DNA from: an uncultured Flavobacteriaceae bacterium
GTDB lineage: Bacteria; Bacteroidota; Bacteroidia; Flavobacteriales; Flavobacteriaceae
NCBI GenBank assembly: GCA_947494205.1
Contig: CANLUH010000004.1
Coordinates: 88,773 to 152,772 of the forward strand
Direction of reading: 5' to 3'
Length of the DNA stretch: 64,000 nt
Shown here: positions 53,961 through 63,448 of the stretch, piece by piece
Position numbering within the stretch: position 1 is the stretch's first letter
Layout: each line of letters starts with the position of its first letter
Program-made: the position numbers and the translations under genes
The notes under the pieces: model-generated
Database searches by the model: none
What the model was told of the DNA's origin: nothing
What the model saw: the letters and a program-made list of their open reading frames with translations, nothing else

Positions 53961-56717
53961 ATGAAGAGTTTTATTTTCGACGTTTTAAATCATTTAAATA
54001 CTAAAGGTAAAAACATATCCCAATTAACCTTTGTAGTACCCAGCAAACGTGCAGGAGTGTTTTTAAAACAAGAACTATCCATAGTTGTTAATAAAACAAT
54101 ATTCTCACCTATTATTATTAGTATTGAGGAATTTGTAGAAGAACTAGCACAGCTTAAAACAGTCTCTAATACAGAACTATTATTTGAGTTTTATAATACC
54201 TATGTTACATTAACTCCTAAAGATGAAAGAGACACTTTTGAAACCTTCTCCAAATGGGCACAGATATTACTTCAAGACTTTAATGAAATAGATCGTTACT
54301 TAATCCCTCAAAATAATATTTTTGAATACCTAAGTGCTATTAAGGAATTAGAACATTGGTCTTTAGAAGATAACAAAACGGAGGTTGTTAGAAATTATTT
54401 AAAGTTTTGGGACAAACTAAAATTATACTATCAGCATTATAGTAAAGCTTTAATTGATAAAAGAATAGGCTACCAAGGCCTTATTTATAGAGAAGCAGTA
54501 GAAAACATTCAATCCTACATAGCAAGTAAGTTAAATATAGAACATATATTTTTAGGTTTTAATGCTCTAAATACAGCTGAAGAAACCATAATACAAGAAT
54601 TACTTCAAAACGAAATGGCAGAAGTATTTTGGGATATAGATCAAGCATTTTTAAATAACCCTATACACGATGCTGCTTTGTTTACCAGACAGCATAAAGA
54701 AAACTGGAACCATTTTAGAAAACACCCTTTTAATTGGATTACTAACCATTACTCTAAAGATAAAAACATCTCTATTTATGGTATTCCTAAAAATATAGGG
54801 CAAGCAAAAACGGTAGGTACTTTACTAAAACAAATTTCAAAAGAAAACCCTTCTTTAAAAAGTACAGCCGTTGTATTAGGAGAAGAGAGTTTACTTATTC
54901 CTATTTTAAATTCTATTCCTAAAAACGTAGAAGCACTTAACGTAACCATGGGTTTTCCGTTAAACTCTATACCCTTAGCCTCTTTGTTTGAATTACTTTT
55001 TACTATTCAGAAAAAAGGTTTAGAAGGCTATTATTATAAAGACATTATAAGCATATTGTCTCATCAATTCATAAAGCCACTATTTAATACAGAAACCTTA
55101 GATATAGCTTCAGTTATTATTGAAAATATTCAAAAAAACAATCTAGTATATCTAACAATTAATGACATAAAAAAACACTCTAAAACGCATCATGAGTTAA
55201 TAGAGTTATTATTCTCTAATTGGAATGACAATGCACAATTGGCTATTGAAAATTGTTTCAAAATTATAAATAAAATAAAAGAGAATATTTCCGAAGACAA
55301 AGAATCCAATGTATTGTCTTTAGAATATTTATTTCGTTTTAACACACTATTCAACGAATTACATAGATTAAATGAAGGCTTTAAACATATTAATGACATA
55401 TCTGCTCTATATAGTATTTACAAAGAGTTATTAAGTTCTGAAACCTTAGATTTTCAAGGAGAGCCATTACAAGGCTTGCAAATTATGGGGATGCTTGAAT
55501 CTCGTGTATTAGACTTTGAAACCGTTATTATCACCTCTGTAAACGAAGGCGTTTTACCTTCTGGAAAAACCAATAACTCCTTTATTCCTTTTGATGTAAA
55601 AATCGAAAATAACCTCCCAACCTATAAAGAAAAAGACGCCGTATATACCTATCATTTTTACAGATTATTACAACGTGCAAAAAACATATATATACTATAT
55701 AACACAGAAATAGATGCACTAACTGGAGGGGAAAAAAGTAGATTTATAAATCAGTTAGAGCTTGAAAACATTCACAGCATCGATTATAAGATAATTACCC
55801 CATTAGTACCAACATTTAAAACAGGATTAAAGGAAATAGTAAAAACTGAAAGCGTAATTCAACAATTAACAAACATCGCTATAAAAGGATTTTCTCCGTC
55901 ATCTTTAACGAACTATATAAGGAATCCAATTGATTTTTATTACCAGAAATTATTAGGCTTAAAAGATTTGGATGAAGTTGAAGAAACAGTTGCCGCTAAT
56001 ACTTTAGGAACCGTAGTACACAACACATTAGAGGACCTTTACACGCCATACTTAAATAGTCCTTTAACTGTTGAATCTATTAAAAAAATGAAACCTGTAA
56101 TAGACAAAACAATTACACATCATTTTAGTAAAGAGTATATAGATGGAGACATGACAAGAGGTAAAAACTTAATTGTTTTTGAAATTGCTAAGCGTTATGT
56201 GCTAAATTTTTTAAACTTAGAAATAGAAGACTTAAAAAAAGGGAATAGCATAACTATTACTGCTCTTGAAGCAGAAAATGTTATGACAATACCTATACCA
56301 GAATTAAACTTTGAAGTAAAAATAAGAGGCACAGTAGATCGTGTTGATAATTATAATGGCATTACTAGGATAATAGATTATAAAACAGGAAAAGTACTCC
56401 AAAATCAAGTAGAAATTGTAAACTGGGAGGATATAACTACAGATTATAAAAAATACAGTAAAAGCTTTCAAATACTTACCTATGCTTACATGTTAAATAA
56501 CTCGAAGACCTTAGATTTTCCTATTGAAGCTGGTATTATTTCGTTTAAAAATTTAAGTTCAGGTTTTTTAAAATTCACAAAAAAACAACAAATACGTGGT
56601 GGTAAAAAAGAGACTTTAATTACTCAAGACACTTTAAATTCATTTTATGAAGAACTAAAAAAAGTAATTATAGAAATTTGTAATCCCAATATTAACTTTA
56701 TCGAAAAAGAAGTATAA
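53961..56717 (+). CDS. AddB-like PD-(D/E)XK nuclease/inactivated helicase
   Basis: The 918-residue protein matches the AddB-like family of Bacteroidota. The N-terminal region (LTFVVPSKRAGVFLKQEL) is in the place of Walker A but lacks GxGKT, so the helicase half is inactive. A C-terminal nuclease is visible with VRGTVDRVD-like and IIDYKTGKV motifs near residues 800-815. AddB proteins usually hold a 4Fe-4S cluster with Cys in a CP.rFY segment; here that place reads NPIDFYYQKLLGL and no Cys cluster follows. It probably pairs with the AddA-like protein at 47915. The terminator just upstream suggests weak or separate expression. Confidence 0.85.
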   Translation: MKSFIFDVLNHLNTKGKNISQLTFVVPSKRAGVFLKQELSIVVNKTIFSPIIISIEEFVEELAQLKTVSNTELLFEFYNTYVTLTPKDERDTFETFSKWAQILLQDFNEIDRYLIPQNNIFEYLSAIKELEHWSLEDNKTEVVRNYLKFWDKLKLYYQHYSKALIDKRIGYQGLIYREAVENIQSYIASKLNIEHIFLGFNALNTAEETIIQELLQNEMAEVFWDIDQAFLNNPIHDAALFTRQHKENWNHFRKHPFNWITNHYSKDKNISIYGIPKNIGQAKTVGTLLKQISKENPSLKSTAVVLGEESLLIPILNSIPKNVEALNVTMGFPLNSIPLASLFELLFTIQKKGLEGYYYKDIISILSHQFIKPLFNTETLDIASVIIENIQKNNLVYLTINDIKKHSKTHHELIELLFSNWNDNAQLAIENCFKIINKIKENISEDKESNVLSLEYLFRFNTLFNELHRLNEGFKHINDISALYSIYKELLSSETLDFQGEPLQGLQIMGMLESRVLDFETVIITSVNEGVLPSGKTNNSFIPFDVKIENNLPTYKEKDAVYTYHFYRLLQRAKNIYILYNTEIDALTGGEKSRFINQLELENIHSIDYKIITPLVPTFKTGLKEIVKTESVIQQLTNIAIKGFSPSSLTNYIRNPIDFYYQKLLGLKDLDEVEETVAANTLGTVVHNTLEDLYTPYLNSPLTVESIKKMKPVIDKTITHHFSKEYIDGDMTRGKNLIVFEIAKRYVLNFLNLEIEDLKKGNSITITALEAENVMTIPIPELNFEVKIRGTVDRVDNYNGITRIIDYKTGKVLQNQVEIVNWEDITTDYKKYSKSFQILTYAYMLNNSKTLDFPIEAGIISFKNLSSGFLKFTKKQQIRGGKKETLITQDTLNSFYEELKKVIIEICNPNINFIEKEV

Positions 56718-56719
56718 TC

Positions 56720-57559
56720 ATGATTTTAAGAAATAACGTTTTAAATAGAGATAATAAAAAACCGATACTATGGGATGCTTTTTTTAATGACAATGAAACA
56801 CAAAAACCAATAGTTATTTTTTGTCATGGCTATAAAGGATTTAAAGATTGGGGAAGTTGGGATTTAGTCGCAGAACACTTTTTAAAAAACAATAGTTTTT
56901 TTGTTAAGTTTAATTTCTCTCATAACGGAGGAACCATAATAAAACCAATAGATTTCCCAGATTTGGAGGCCTTTGGAGAAAACAATTATACTAAAGAATT
57001 AGATGATTTAGATAGCTTATTAAATCATATACTATCTAATACTTTTGAATACAGCAAAGAAATAGACACTAATAATATAACTCTAATTGGTCATTCTCGC
57101 GGTGGTGGTATTTCTATTATTAAAGCTAGTGAGGATTCTAGAATTACAAGGTTAATTACTTGGGCTAGTGTATGCGATTTTGGTAAGCGCACAGCAACTA
57201 TTGGTGATTTAGAAACTTGGAGAAAACAAGGCGTAAAGTATGTACTAAATGGAAGAACAAAGCAAAAAATGCCTCATAACTATCAGTTTTATGAAGATTT
57301 TATTGCTAATAAAGAACGATTAAACATTGAAAACTGTGAAAAAAAATTAACTGTTCCGCATTTAATAATTCACGGAAAAGACGACCCTTCGGTATTGTAT
57401 AAAGAGGCAGAATATTTAAAACTTTGGAACCCTAAAAGCAAACTATTACCAATAGAAAATAGCGACCATGTTTTTAACTCTAAACATCCATGGAAAACTA
57501 AAAGTCTCCCGGAAGCTTTACAAGAAGTAGTAAACTCAAGTATAAAATTTATTATGTAA
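56720..57559 (+). CDS. Alpha/beta hydrolase family protein
   Basis: The 279-residue protein has the alpha/beta-hydrolase nucleophile elbow GHSRGG (near residue 125) and the oxyanion region VIFCHGYKGFKDW. An acid/His pair lies near the C-terminus: IIHGKDDPSVLY, then NSDHVF. It has no signal peptide, so it is cytosolic. The substrate is unknown; family members include esterases and peptidases. It starts 2 bp after the addB-like stop and is surely co-transcribed with it. Confidence 0.9.
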   Translation: MILRNNVLNRDNKKPILWDAFFNDNETQKPIVIFCHGYKGFKDWGSWDLVAEHFLKNNSFFVKFNFSHNGGTIIKPIDFPDLEAFGENNYTKELDDLDSLLNHILSNTFEYSKEIDTNNITLIGHSRGGGISIIKASEDSRITRLITWASVCDFGKRTATIGDLETWRKQGVKYVLNGRTKQKMPHNYQFYEDFIANKERLNIENCEKKLTVPHLIIHGKDDPSVLYKEAEYLKLWNPKSKLLPIENSDHVFNSKHPWKTKSLPEALQEVVNSSIKFIM

Positions 57560-57561
57560 AG

Positions 57562-57635
57562 TGGAGAATATCGGAGTCGAACCGATGACCTTTTGGCTGC
57601 CAGCCAAACGCTCTAGCCAACTGAGCTAATCCCCC
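57562..57635 (-). tRNA. tRNA-Ala (anticodon GGC)
   Basis: The 74-base minus-strand sequence folds as a full cloverleaf: acceptor GGGGGAT/ATTCTCC, D arm GCTC/GAGC, anticodon stem TTTGG/CCAAA with loop CTGGCAG (anticodon GGC), T arm ATCGG/CCGAT with TTCGACT. The G3-U70 pair in the acceptor is the alanine identity element, and A73 is the discriminator. CCA is not encoded. It starts 4 bp after the stop of the universal stress gene on the same strand and probably is processed from that transcript or has an internal promoter. Confidence 0.96.
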
Positions 57636-57639
57636 ATTG

Positions 57640-58437
57640 TTATTTTAATCCGCTTAGCACTAAAACTGGAATTGAAGACACGTAAAAATCTTTTTTAAGG
57701 ATAACATTTTTTTCCCATAGCTTACCAAAAAAGCCTCTGCTTCTTCTTACAACACATAATAAATCTGGATTATAATCTTTATAATGTTCTAAAACACCTT
57801 GAAAAGTAGTTGCATTTTCCGTTTCTGTAGTACTATCTACCAAAGCTTTTAAATCGCTAGCTACATTAAAGTCTGTATCCTTATAAAAAGGTGTTTTAAC
57901 TAAAAGTAAATTAATACTCGAGTTAAAATCGTTTTTAACAGTTTTTAAAGGCTCTAAAACACCTTCCTTCTTTATCAGGGCAGATTTAATAGCCATTAAA
58001 ATAGAATTAATAGGTTTAAAGTTATAACCTTCTGGCACAATTAACGCTGGTATATCTGTTTGTTTTATTATTTTACCAGAAGTTTTCCCTAAAAACACTT
58101 CATCTTTAATAGAATTAGTTCTTGGTTCTAAAAGAATTAAATCTATATCTAACGATTTACAAACCAACTCTACAGTATTTACTAGTTTACCTTTAAACGT
58201 TTTTGCTATAACCTCTACTCCATTAGTGTCTATATTCGCAATATGATTATCTAAAAATGCCTTACTCTCACGCTCTAATATATGATCTATTTTTATCATA
58301 GTACCAGCCTTAGTATATACATTATAAACTTGTACAACATATAATCTGGCTCCTGTAGATTTAGCAAAATCTACTGCATATTGTAAGTGACTTTTTGCGT
58401 TCTTAGAAGAACCAACTGGGACTAAAATATTTTTCAT
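57640..58437 (-). CDS. Universal stress protein family, two UspA domains
   Basis: The 265-residue protein has an N-terminal UspA domain (MKNILVPVGSSKNAKSHLQYA, about 1-140) and a second, diverged one (about 145-265). The G-x2-G-x9-G-S/T ATP-binding pattern is only partly present (LGKTSGKIIKQTDIPALIVPEG in the first half). A CAAAAATA box (58468-58475) on the minus strand is a likely -7 element. tRNA-Ala follows immediately. Confidence 0.88.
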   Translation of the reverse strand: MKNILVPVGSSKNAKSHLQYAVDFAKSTGARLYVVQVYNVYTKAGTMIKIDHILERESKAFLDNHIANIDTNGVEVIAKTFKGKLVNTVELVCKSLDIDLILLEPRTNSIKDEVFLGKTSGKIIKQTDIPALIVPEGYNFKPINSILMAIKSALIKKEGVLEPLKTVKNDFNSSINLLLVKTPFYKDTDFNVASDLKALVDSTTETENATTFQGVLEHYKDYNPDLLCVVRRSRGFFGKLWEKNVILKKDFYVSSIPVLVLSGLK

Positions 58438-58702
58438 AATTAAAATACAGTGATAAATATAACGCTACAAAAATACAGTTTTTTTAATCTGAACACATTT
58501 AAACTTGCCTAAATAGCAAAATCAATGATTTTTTTTATTAAAAAACAGACCATAAAACCTTTAAAAAATCAACCAGCTAAAAACAAATCCGCAGGTTATT
58601 CGTAAGTAAGACATTAGAGTATCGTCTCAAGCTTCGAAAACTTTAATCTCGATTATCGAGTAAATATAATTTCACGATATTCGCTAGAACATTTATAAGA
58701 CC

Positions 58703-60037
58703 TTGAGCACAAACATTAGTTTAAAACATATAAATAAGTTAGCTATTCCTGCATTAATTTCGGGAGTATCTGAACCTATACTTTCATTAACAGATGCTGC
58801 AATAATAGGAAATGTTAATTTAAATCCAACCGAATCGCTAGCTGCAGTAGGCATTGTATCAACATTTATGTCCATGCTTATTTGGGTATTTGGTCAAACT
58901 CGTAGTGCTATTTCATCTATAATATCTCAATACTTAGGCGCAAACAAAATAGATGCCGTTAAAAATCTTCCTGGCCAAGCTATATTTATAATTACATCTT
59001 TAAGTATTCTAATCATATTGGGAACATACCCTTTTACAGAAAGTATTTTTAAACTTTATAATGCCTCTGGCACCATTTTAGAATACACTTCCGAATATTA
59101 TAAAATTAGAGTATTTGGTTTTCCTTTTACATTATTCACAATAGCCGTTTTTGGAACTTTTAGAGGATTACAAAACACCTATTACCCAATGCTTATTGCT
59201 ATAATTGGTGCAACATTAAACATTGTATTAGATTATATTTTAGTTTACGGTCTATCCGAAATTATTCCTGCGATGCATATTCAAGGAGCAGCATACGCAA
59301 GTGTAATAGCACAATTTACAATGGCTCTTTTTTCTGCTTACTTTTTAATAAAGAAAACAACAATTCCTTTACGCATAACATTTCCTTTTAATAAAGAAAT
59401 TGATCGCTTTTTAATCATGATAGGAAACTTAATAATAAGAACACTAGCATTAAATGCAGCGTTATTTTTTGCAACAAAGTACGCTACAGCATATGGTCCA
59501 GAATATATTGCAGCCTACACCATTGCTATTAATTTATGGTTTTTAGGCGCTTTTGTAATAGATGGATATGCAAGTGCTGGAAATATTTTATCTGGTAAAC
59601 TGCTAGGAGGCTTAGAGTATAACAAACTTGTAAAACTTAGCAATCAACTTATAATATATGGTGTTATAATTGGTATACTAATGGCTATAATAGGCACTAT
59701 CTTCTATTACCCATTAGGTACTATATTTACTAAAGACAAAAGTGTACTTAACGTGTTTTATAATGTGTTTTGGATTGTACTTGCTATGCAACCCTTTTGC
59801 GCGTTAGCCTTTATTTTTGATGGTGTTTTTAAAGGTTTAGGAAAAATGAAAGACCTTAGAAATCTATTATTAATATCCACATTACTAGTCTTTATTCCAG
59901 TTTTATTGGTTTTAGACCATTATAATTTAAAACTACATGGCGTATTTATTGCTTTCACGCTTTGGATTATAGCAAGAGGACTTCCTTTGATTATAAAATT
60001 TAGAAAAGAATTTTTGCCACTGTCTCAAAACGACTAA
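58703..60037 (+). CDS. MATE family multidrug/metabolite transporter
   Basis: The 444-residue membrane protein has twelve predicted segments in two related halves. MATE features include LTDAAIIGN near residue 30 and LGANKIDAVKN in the first half. It probably exports drugs or cations using an ion gradient. No ATG lies near the expected start; the first in-frame Met is at residue 56, inside the second helix. A TTG at 58703 gives a proper N-terminus, and the frame is closed by a stop at 58685. It therefore seems to start at TTG. Confidence 0.92.
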   Translation: MSTNISLKHINKLAIPALISGVSEPILSLTDAAIIGNVNLNPTESLAAVGIVSTFMSMLIWVFGQTRSAISSIISQYLGANKIDAVKNLPGQAIFIITSLSILIILGTYPFTESIFKLYNASGTILEYTSEYYKIRVFGFPFTLFTIAVFGTFRGLQNTYYPMLIAIIGATLNIVLDYILVYGLSEIIPAMHIQGAAYASVIAQFTMALFSAYFLIKKTTIPLRITFPFNKEIDRFLIMIGNLIIRTLALNAALFFATKYATAYGPEYIAAYTIAINLWFLGAFVIDGYASAGNILSGKLLGGLEYNKLVKLSNQLIIYGVIIGILMAIIGTIFYYPLGTIFTKDKSVLNVFYNVFWIVLAMQPFCALAFIFDGVFKGLGKMKDLRNLLLISTLLVFIPVLLVLDHYNLKLHGVFIAFTLWIIARGLPLIIKFRKEFLPLSQND

Positions 60038-60066
60038 CTTTGCCGCTCAAATACAAATTATTATAA

Positions 60067-60171
60067 ATGGACTTTTTAAATTTTTTAGGCGGACAAGGAA
60101 TGTTTGTCGTTTTAGGTTTTGCCTTAATCGTTATATATATAGTAAACAGAGTTAAAAGTAAACGCAGATAA
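60067..60171 (+). CDS. 34-residue single-span membrane protein overlapping queD
   Basis: The ORF encodes MDFLNFLGGQGMFVVLGFAL and a further 14 residues ending VKSKRR: a short amphipathic start, one membrane segment (about 11-27) and a basic tail. Its TAA overlaps the queD ATG by one base (TAATG), a common sign of translational coupling. It starts 29 bp after the MATE stop. Charge pattern and coupling support a real gene; I do not know the function. Confidence 0.7.
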   Translation: MDFLNFLGGQGMFVVLGFALIVIYIVNRVKSKRR

Positions 60172-60623
60172 TGGGACATATTCGCATAACAAAACAATTT
60201 TCTTTCGAAACCGGCCACGCGCTTTATGGATACGATGGTAAATGTAAAAATGTACACGGTCATAGCTATAAACTTTCGGTTACAGTAATTGGTCAACCTA
60301 TAGATGATAGTACAAATGTAAAATATGGAATGGTTATCGATTTTAGCGATTTAAAAAAAATCGTTAAAGAGGAAATCGTTAATGTTTTTGATCATGCTAC
60401 TGTATTTAATAAAAATACACCTCACGTTGAGTTAGCAAAAGAACTTCAAGATAGAGGACATAATGTATTACTAGTGGATTATCAACCAACTAGTGAAATG
60501 ATGGTTATAGATTTTGCTTCAAAAATTAAAAAACGTTTACCAAATAACATAAAATTACATGCTTTAAAGTTACAAGAAACTGCAACTTCTTATGCAGAAT
60601 GGTATGCAAGTGATAATATTTAA
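60171..60623 (+). CDS. queD: 6-pyruvoyl-tetrahydropterin synthase/QueD family protein
   Basis: The 150-residue enzyme has the zinc histidines in FETGHAL and NVHGHSY, and a Cys in GKCKNVHGH as in QueD. DHATVFN, PTSEMM and a terminal LQETATSYAEWYA Glu complete the active site. QueD makes 6-carboxy-tetrahydropterin for queuosine/preQ1. Neighbouring queE/queC are not in the window. It overlaps the small membrane ORF by one base. Confidence 0.93.
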   Translation: MGHIRITKQFSFETGHALYGYDGKCKNVHGHSYKLSVTVIGQPIDDSTNVKYGMVIDFSDLKKIVKEEIVNVFDHATVFNKNTPHVELAKELQDRGHNVLLVDYQPTSEMMVIDFASKIKKRLPNNIKLHALKLQETATSYAEWYASDNI

Positions 60624-60894
60624 TAAAAATTAAAGATATCCTAATAAATAGGATTTTTAAGATTACACTTCTTAATTAATCAACATAAATTAAAAATATC
60701 TCTCAGTTTAAAAGTTAAAAGGCTAAGATTATAGTTTTTTAAATGGTTTTTTTACAAAAAAACTAATAGCTGTAAGACCCGTTAAAAACAGTACTTCATC
60801 GGTTTTTTATGCATTTAATAGATGATTTTTACAAAAAAATGATTTAAAAAGTTTTGTATAGACACATTTTTTTATACATTTACCACCTGAAATT

Positions 60895-61101
60895 ATGATA
60901 CAAAATAAAAAAACATTTGCCTCAATCTTATTTGTATTAATAAGTTTTGTATGCTCCGCCCAAACGCCGCCGCCGCCTCAGCCGCCGCCAAGTCCTGTTG
61001 GTCTCCCAATTGACTCTAATATATTGGTATTAGTTATGTTAGGAGTTTTCTATGGTATCTATAAGATTTACGCTTTCAAAAAAAGAAAATCAAGCATATA
61101 A
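60895..61101 (+). CDS. Small PID-CTERM-like sorted protein
   Basis: The 68-residue protein has a signal peptide (1-22), a Pro-rich stretch (24-34), a PVGLPID motif (34-40), a membrane segment (about 43-60) and a Lys/Arg tail. This matches the short PID-CTERM-type proteins I recall from Bacteroidota, thought to be sorted by exosortase-like enzymes. The CCG/CAG-rich run at 60966-60990 is strikingly GC-rich for this genome. A TTTG followed about 20 bp later by TACATTTA, upstream, is a promoter candidate. It converges with ribE (1 bp between stops). Confidence 0.72.
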   Translation: MIQNKKTFASILFVLISFVCSAQTPPPPQPPPSPVGLPIDSNILVLVMLGVFYGIYKIYAFKKRKSSI

Positions 61102-61102
61102 A

Positions 61103-61690
61103 TTATTTAAGCTCGTTTAATCTAGCCACGTATTTTCCAATAACATCAAATTCTAAATTTACAATAGTACCAACTTTAAATGTATTGAAGTTAGTATGTT
61201 CGTATGTATAAGGTATAATTGCCACACTAAAGCTATCTCGTTTAGAATTAACAACCGTTAAACTAACACCATTAACCGTTATCGATCCTTTTTCTATAGT
61301 AATATTGTTTAAAGCACTATTATAATTAAAAGTAAACAACCAACTTCCTGAAGTTTCTTCTACCGCTATACATCTAGCTATTTGATCGACATGCCCTTGC
61401 ACTATATGCCCGTCTAATCGATCACCTAGTTTCATAGCACGTTCTAAATTAACACGATTACCTATTTCTAGATGACCTATAGCTGTTTTATCTAACGTTT
61501 CTTTAATAGCAGTAACTACATAATCTTCCCCAGAAATACTTACAACTGTTAAACACACACCATTATGAGCCACACTTTGATCTATTTTCAATTCTGAAGT
61601 AATAGCACTACTAACGGTTATATGAAGGTTATCTAAATCCTGTTTTAAATCCTTTATAACCCCTACCGTTTCAATAATTCCTGTAAACAT
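61103..61690 (-). CDS. ribE: Riboflavin synthase, alpha subunit
   Basis: The 195-residue enzyme joins two lumazines to make riboflavin. It begins MFTGIIETVG and has two lumazine-binding repeats (about 1-90 and 95-190), with HNGVCLTV and KGSITVNGVSLTV as matching motifs and GHIVQGHVDQIA between them. Other rib genes are not in the window. It is divergent from pdxA, with 66 bp between the starts. Confidence 0.96.
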   Translation of the reverse strand: MFTGIIETVGVIKDLKQDLDNLHITVSSAITSELKIDQSVAHNGVCLTVVSISGEDYVVTAIKETLDKTAIGHLEIGNRVNLERAMKLGDRLDGHIVQGHVDQIARCIAVEETSGSWLFTFNYNSALNNITIEKGSITVNGVSLTVVNSKRDSFSVAIIPYTYEHTNFNTFKVGTIVNLEFDVIGKYVARLNELK

Positions 61691-61756
61691 AGTCTTAAAC
61701 GTATTATTTAGTTAAATTTGTCGTTGTAAAATTACAAACAAAAGTTATCATAATTA

Positions 61757-62812
61757 ATGAGGAAAGAAGAAAATATTATCGTGGGTATATCCATAGGTGA
61801 CTTAAACGGAATAGGAGCAGAAGTAGTCTTAAAAATTTTTGAAGACAATAGAATGCTAGACTTCTGCACACCAGTTATTTTTGCATCTATTAAGACAATG
61901 AGTTTTGTAAAGAACCACTTTAAACTAAATATAAACTTAAATAGCATCCATAATATAGACCAAGTTGTTCACGGGAAAGTAAACGTTCTAAATTGTTGGA
62001 AAGAAAACGTAATTATAAATTTTGGAAAAGAAAACACCAAAATAGGTGAATACGCTATTAAATCTCTTAAAGAAGCTACAAAAGCATTAAAAGAAGAGAA
62101 AATAGATACTTTAGTTACAGCTCCAATAAATAAACATAATATACAATCGGATACCTTTAAGTTTCCAGGGCACACAGACTATCTAGCACAAGAATTAGAA
62201 GGTAATAGCTTAATGTTTATGGTAACCAATACTCTAAGAGTAGGATTACTCACCGATCATGTTCCTGTTAAAGACATTTCAGAACATATTACTCCAGAAT
62301 TAATACAAGAAAAAATAGAAACAGTCTATAATTCTTTAAAACAAGACTTTAGAATTAACAAACCTAAAATAGCTGTATTGGGTATAAATCCACATACAGG
62401 AGACAATGGTGTTATAGGTAAGGAAGATGACGATGTAATGAGACCTACTCTAAAAAAAATAAAAGAAGAGGGGAAGTTAGTATTTGGCCCTTATGCCGCT
62501 GATAGTTTTTTTGGTTCGAATAATTATAAAAGCTTTGATGCTATAATAGCAGCATACCATGATCAAGGATTAATACCATTTAAAACACTATCGTTTGGTC
62601 AAGGTGTAAACTATACAGCTGGATTAAATCGTGTTAGAACCTCTCCAGACCATGGTACTGCATATGAAATAGCAGGAAAAGGAACAGCAGACATTGGATC
62701 TTTTAAAGAAGCTATATTTACTGCTTTACATATATTTAAATGCAGAAAAGAATATCAATCTATAAATAAAAACCCTTTAGCCATCTCTAAACGTAAACGT
62801 TACGATAAGTAA
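61757..62812 (+). CDS. pdxA: 4-hydroxythreonine-4-phosphate dehydrogenase
   Basis: The 351-residue enzyme of vitamin B6 synthesis has the GISIGDLNGIGAEV start and the PGHTDYLA, AAYHDQGLIPFKTL and RTSPDHGTAYEIAGKG metal/substrate motifs of PdxA. A divergent ribE lies upstream. In many Bacteroidota pdxA precedes the DUF177-rpmF-fabH cluster, as here. Confidence 0.96.
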   Translation: MRKEENIIVGISIGDLNGIGAEVVLKIFEDNRMLDFCTPVIFASIKTMSFVKNHFKLNINLNSIHNIDQVVHGKVNVLNCWKENVIINFGKENTKIGEYAIKSLKEATKALKEEKIDTLVTAPINKHNIQSDTFKFPGHTDYLAQELEGNSLMFMVTNTLRVGLLTDHVPVKDISEHITPELIQEKIETVYNSLKQDFRINKPKIAVLGINPHTGDNGVIGKEDDDVMRPTLKKIKEEGKLVFGPYAADSFFGSNNYKSFDAIIAAYHDQGLIPFKTLSFGQGVNYTAGLNRVRTSPDHGTAYEIAGKGTADIGSFKEAIFTALHIFKCRKEYQSINKNPLAISKRKRYDK

Positions 62813-62869
62813 AGATTATAGATAGCAACAAAAAAATGTATATAAAACGGTCTAGTTAATAAAAAATTG

Positions 62870-62877
62870 TATATTTG
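62870..62877 (+). promoter_or_regulatory. TAnnTTTG -7 box for the DUF177-rpmF unit
   Basis: TATATTTG lies 22 bp before ATG 62900. A longer ORF that starts at 62867 would place its ATG inside this promoter, which supports the downstream start. Confidence 0.55.
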
Positions 62878-62899
62878 CAGGCTCAAAATAGATGTGATA

Positions 62900-63439
62900 A
62901 TGAAGCGTTTGAAAGAATTTACAATTCCATTTGTTGGTTTAAAAATAGGAAAACATCATTTTGATTATAAAGTAGATAAAGCGTTCTTTGAACATTTTGA
63001 GTATGATGAGTTTAACGACAGCGATGTAAGCGTAAACGTTATCTTAGAAAAAAAAGCAACATTACTAGAATTACACTTTGAAATAACTGGTGTAGTAAAT
63101 GTAAATTGCGATTTAACAAATGAACCGTATAATCAAAGTGTAGAAAGTACTTTTGATTTAGTGGTGAAATTTGGAGAAGACTATAACGATGAAAATATTG
63201 ATATTCTTATTGTCCCACATGGAGAGTACGAAATTAATATTCAGCAATACTTATACGAATTAATTGTATTAGCAATGCCGTCTAAGTGTATACATCCAGG
63301 AGTTGAAGATGGAACACTAGATTCTGAAATACTTGAAAAATTAGAAGAACTTAGTCCTAAAACAAAGGACATAAAAGAAAACAAAGAGGAAATAGATCCT
63401 CGCTGGAATACATTAAAAAAACTATTAACGGATAAATAA
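62900..63439 (+). CDS. YceD/DUF177 family protein
   Basis: The 179-residue protein begins MKRLKEFTIPFVGLKIGKHHFDY and carries the YceD core (LEKKATLLELHFEITGVVNVNCD, then an acidic FGEDYNDENIDI segment and SKCIHPG, PRWNTLKKL). YceD is linked to 23S rRNA maturation and is usually next to rpmF, as here (9 bp before). In-frame ATG 62867 was rejected because it overlaps the promoter. Confidence 0.92.
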   Translation: MKRLKEFTIPFVGLKIGKHHFDYKVDKAFFEHFEYDEFNDSDVSVNVILEKKATLLELHFEITGVVNVNCDLTNEPYNQSVESTFDLVVKFGEDYNDENIDILIVPHGEYEINIQQYLYELIVLAMPSKCIHPGVEDGTLDSEILEKLEELSPKTKDIKENKEEIDPRWNTLKKLLTDK

Positions 63440-63448
63440 AAATATAAA

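Noticed and set aside
62867..62899. Earlier start for the DUF177 protein
   Set aside because: Its ATG falls inside the TATATTTG promoter box, and the family start MKRLKEF is at 62900.
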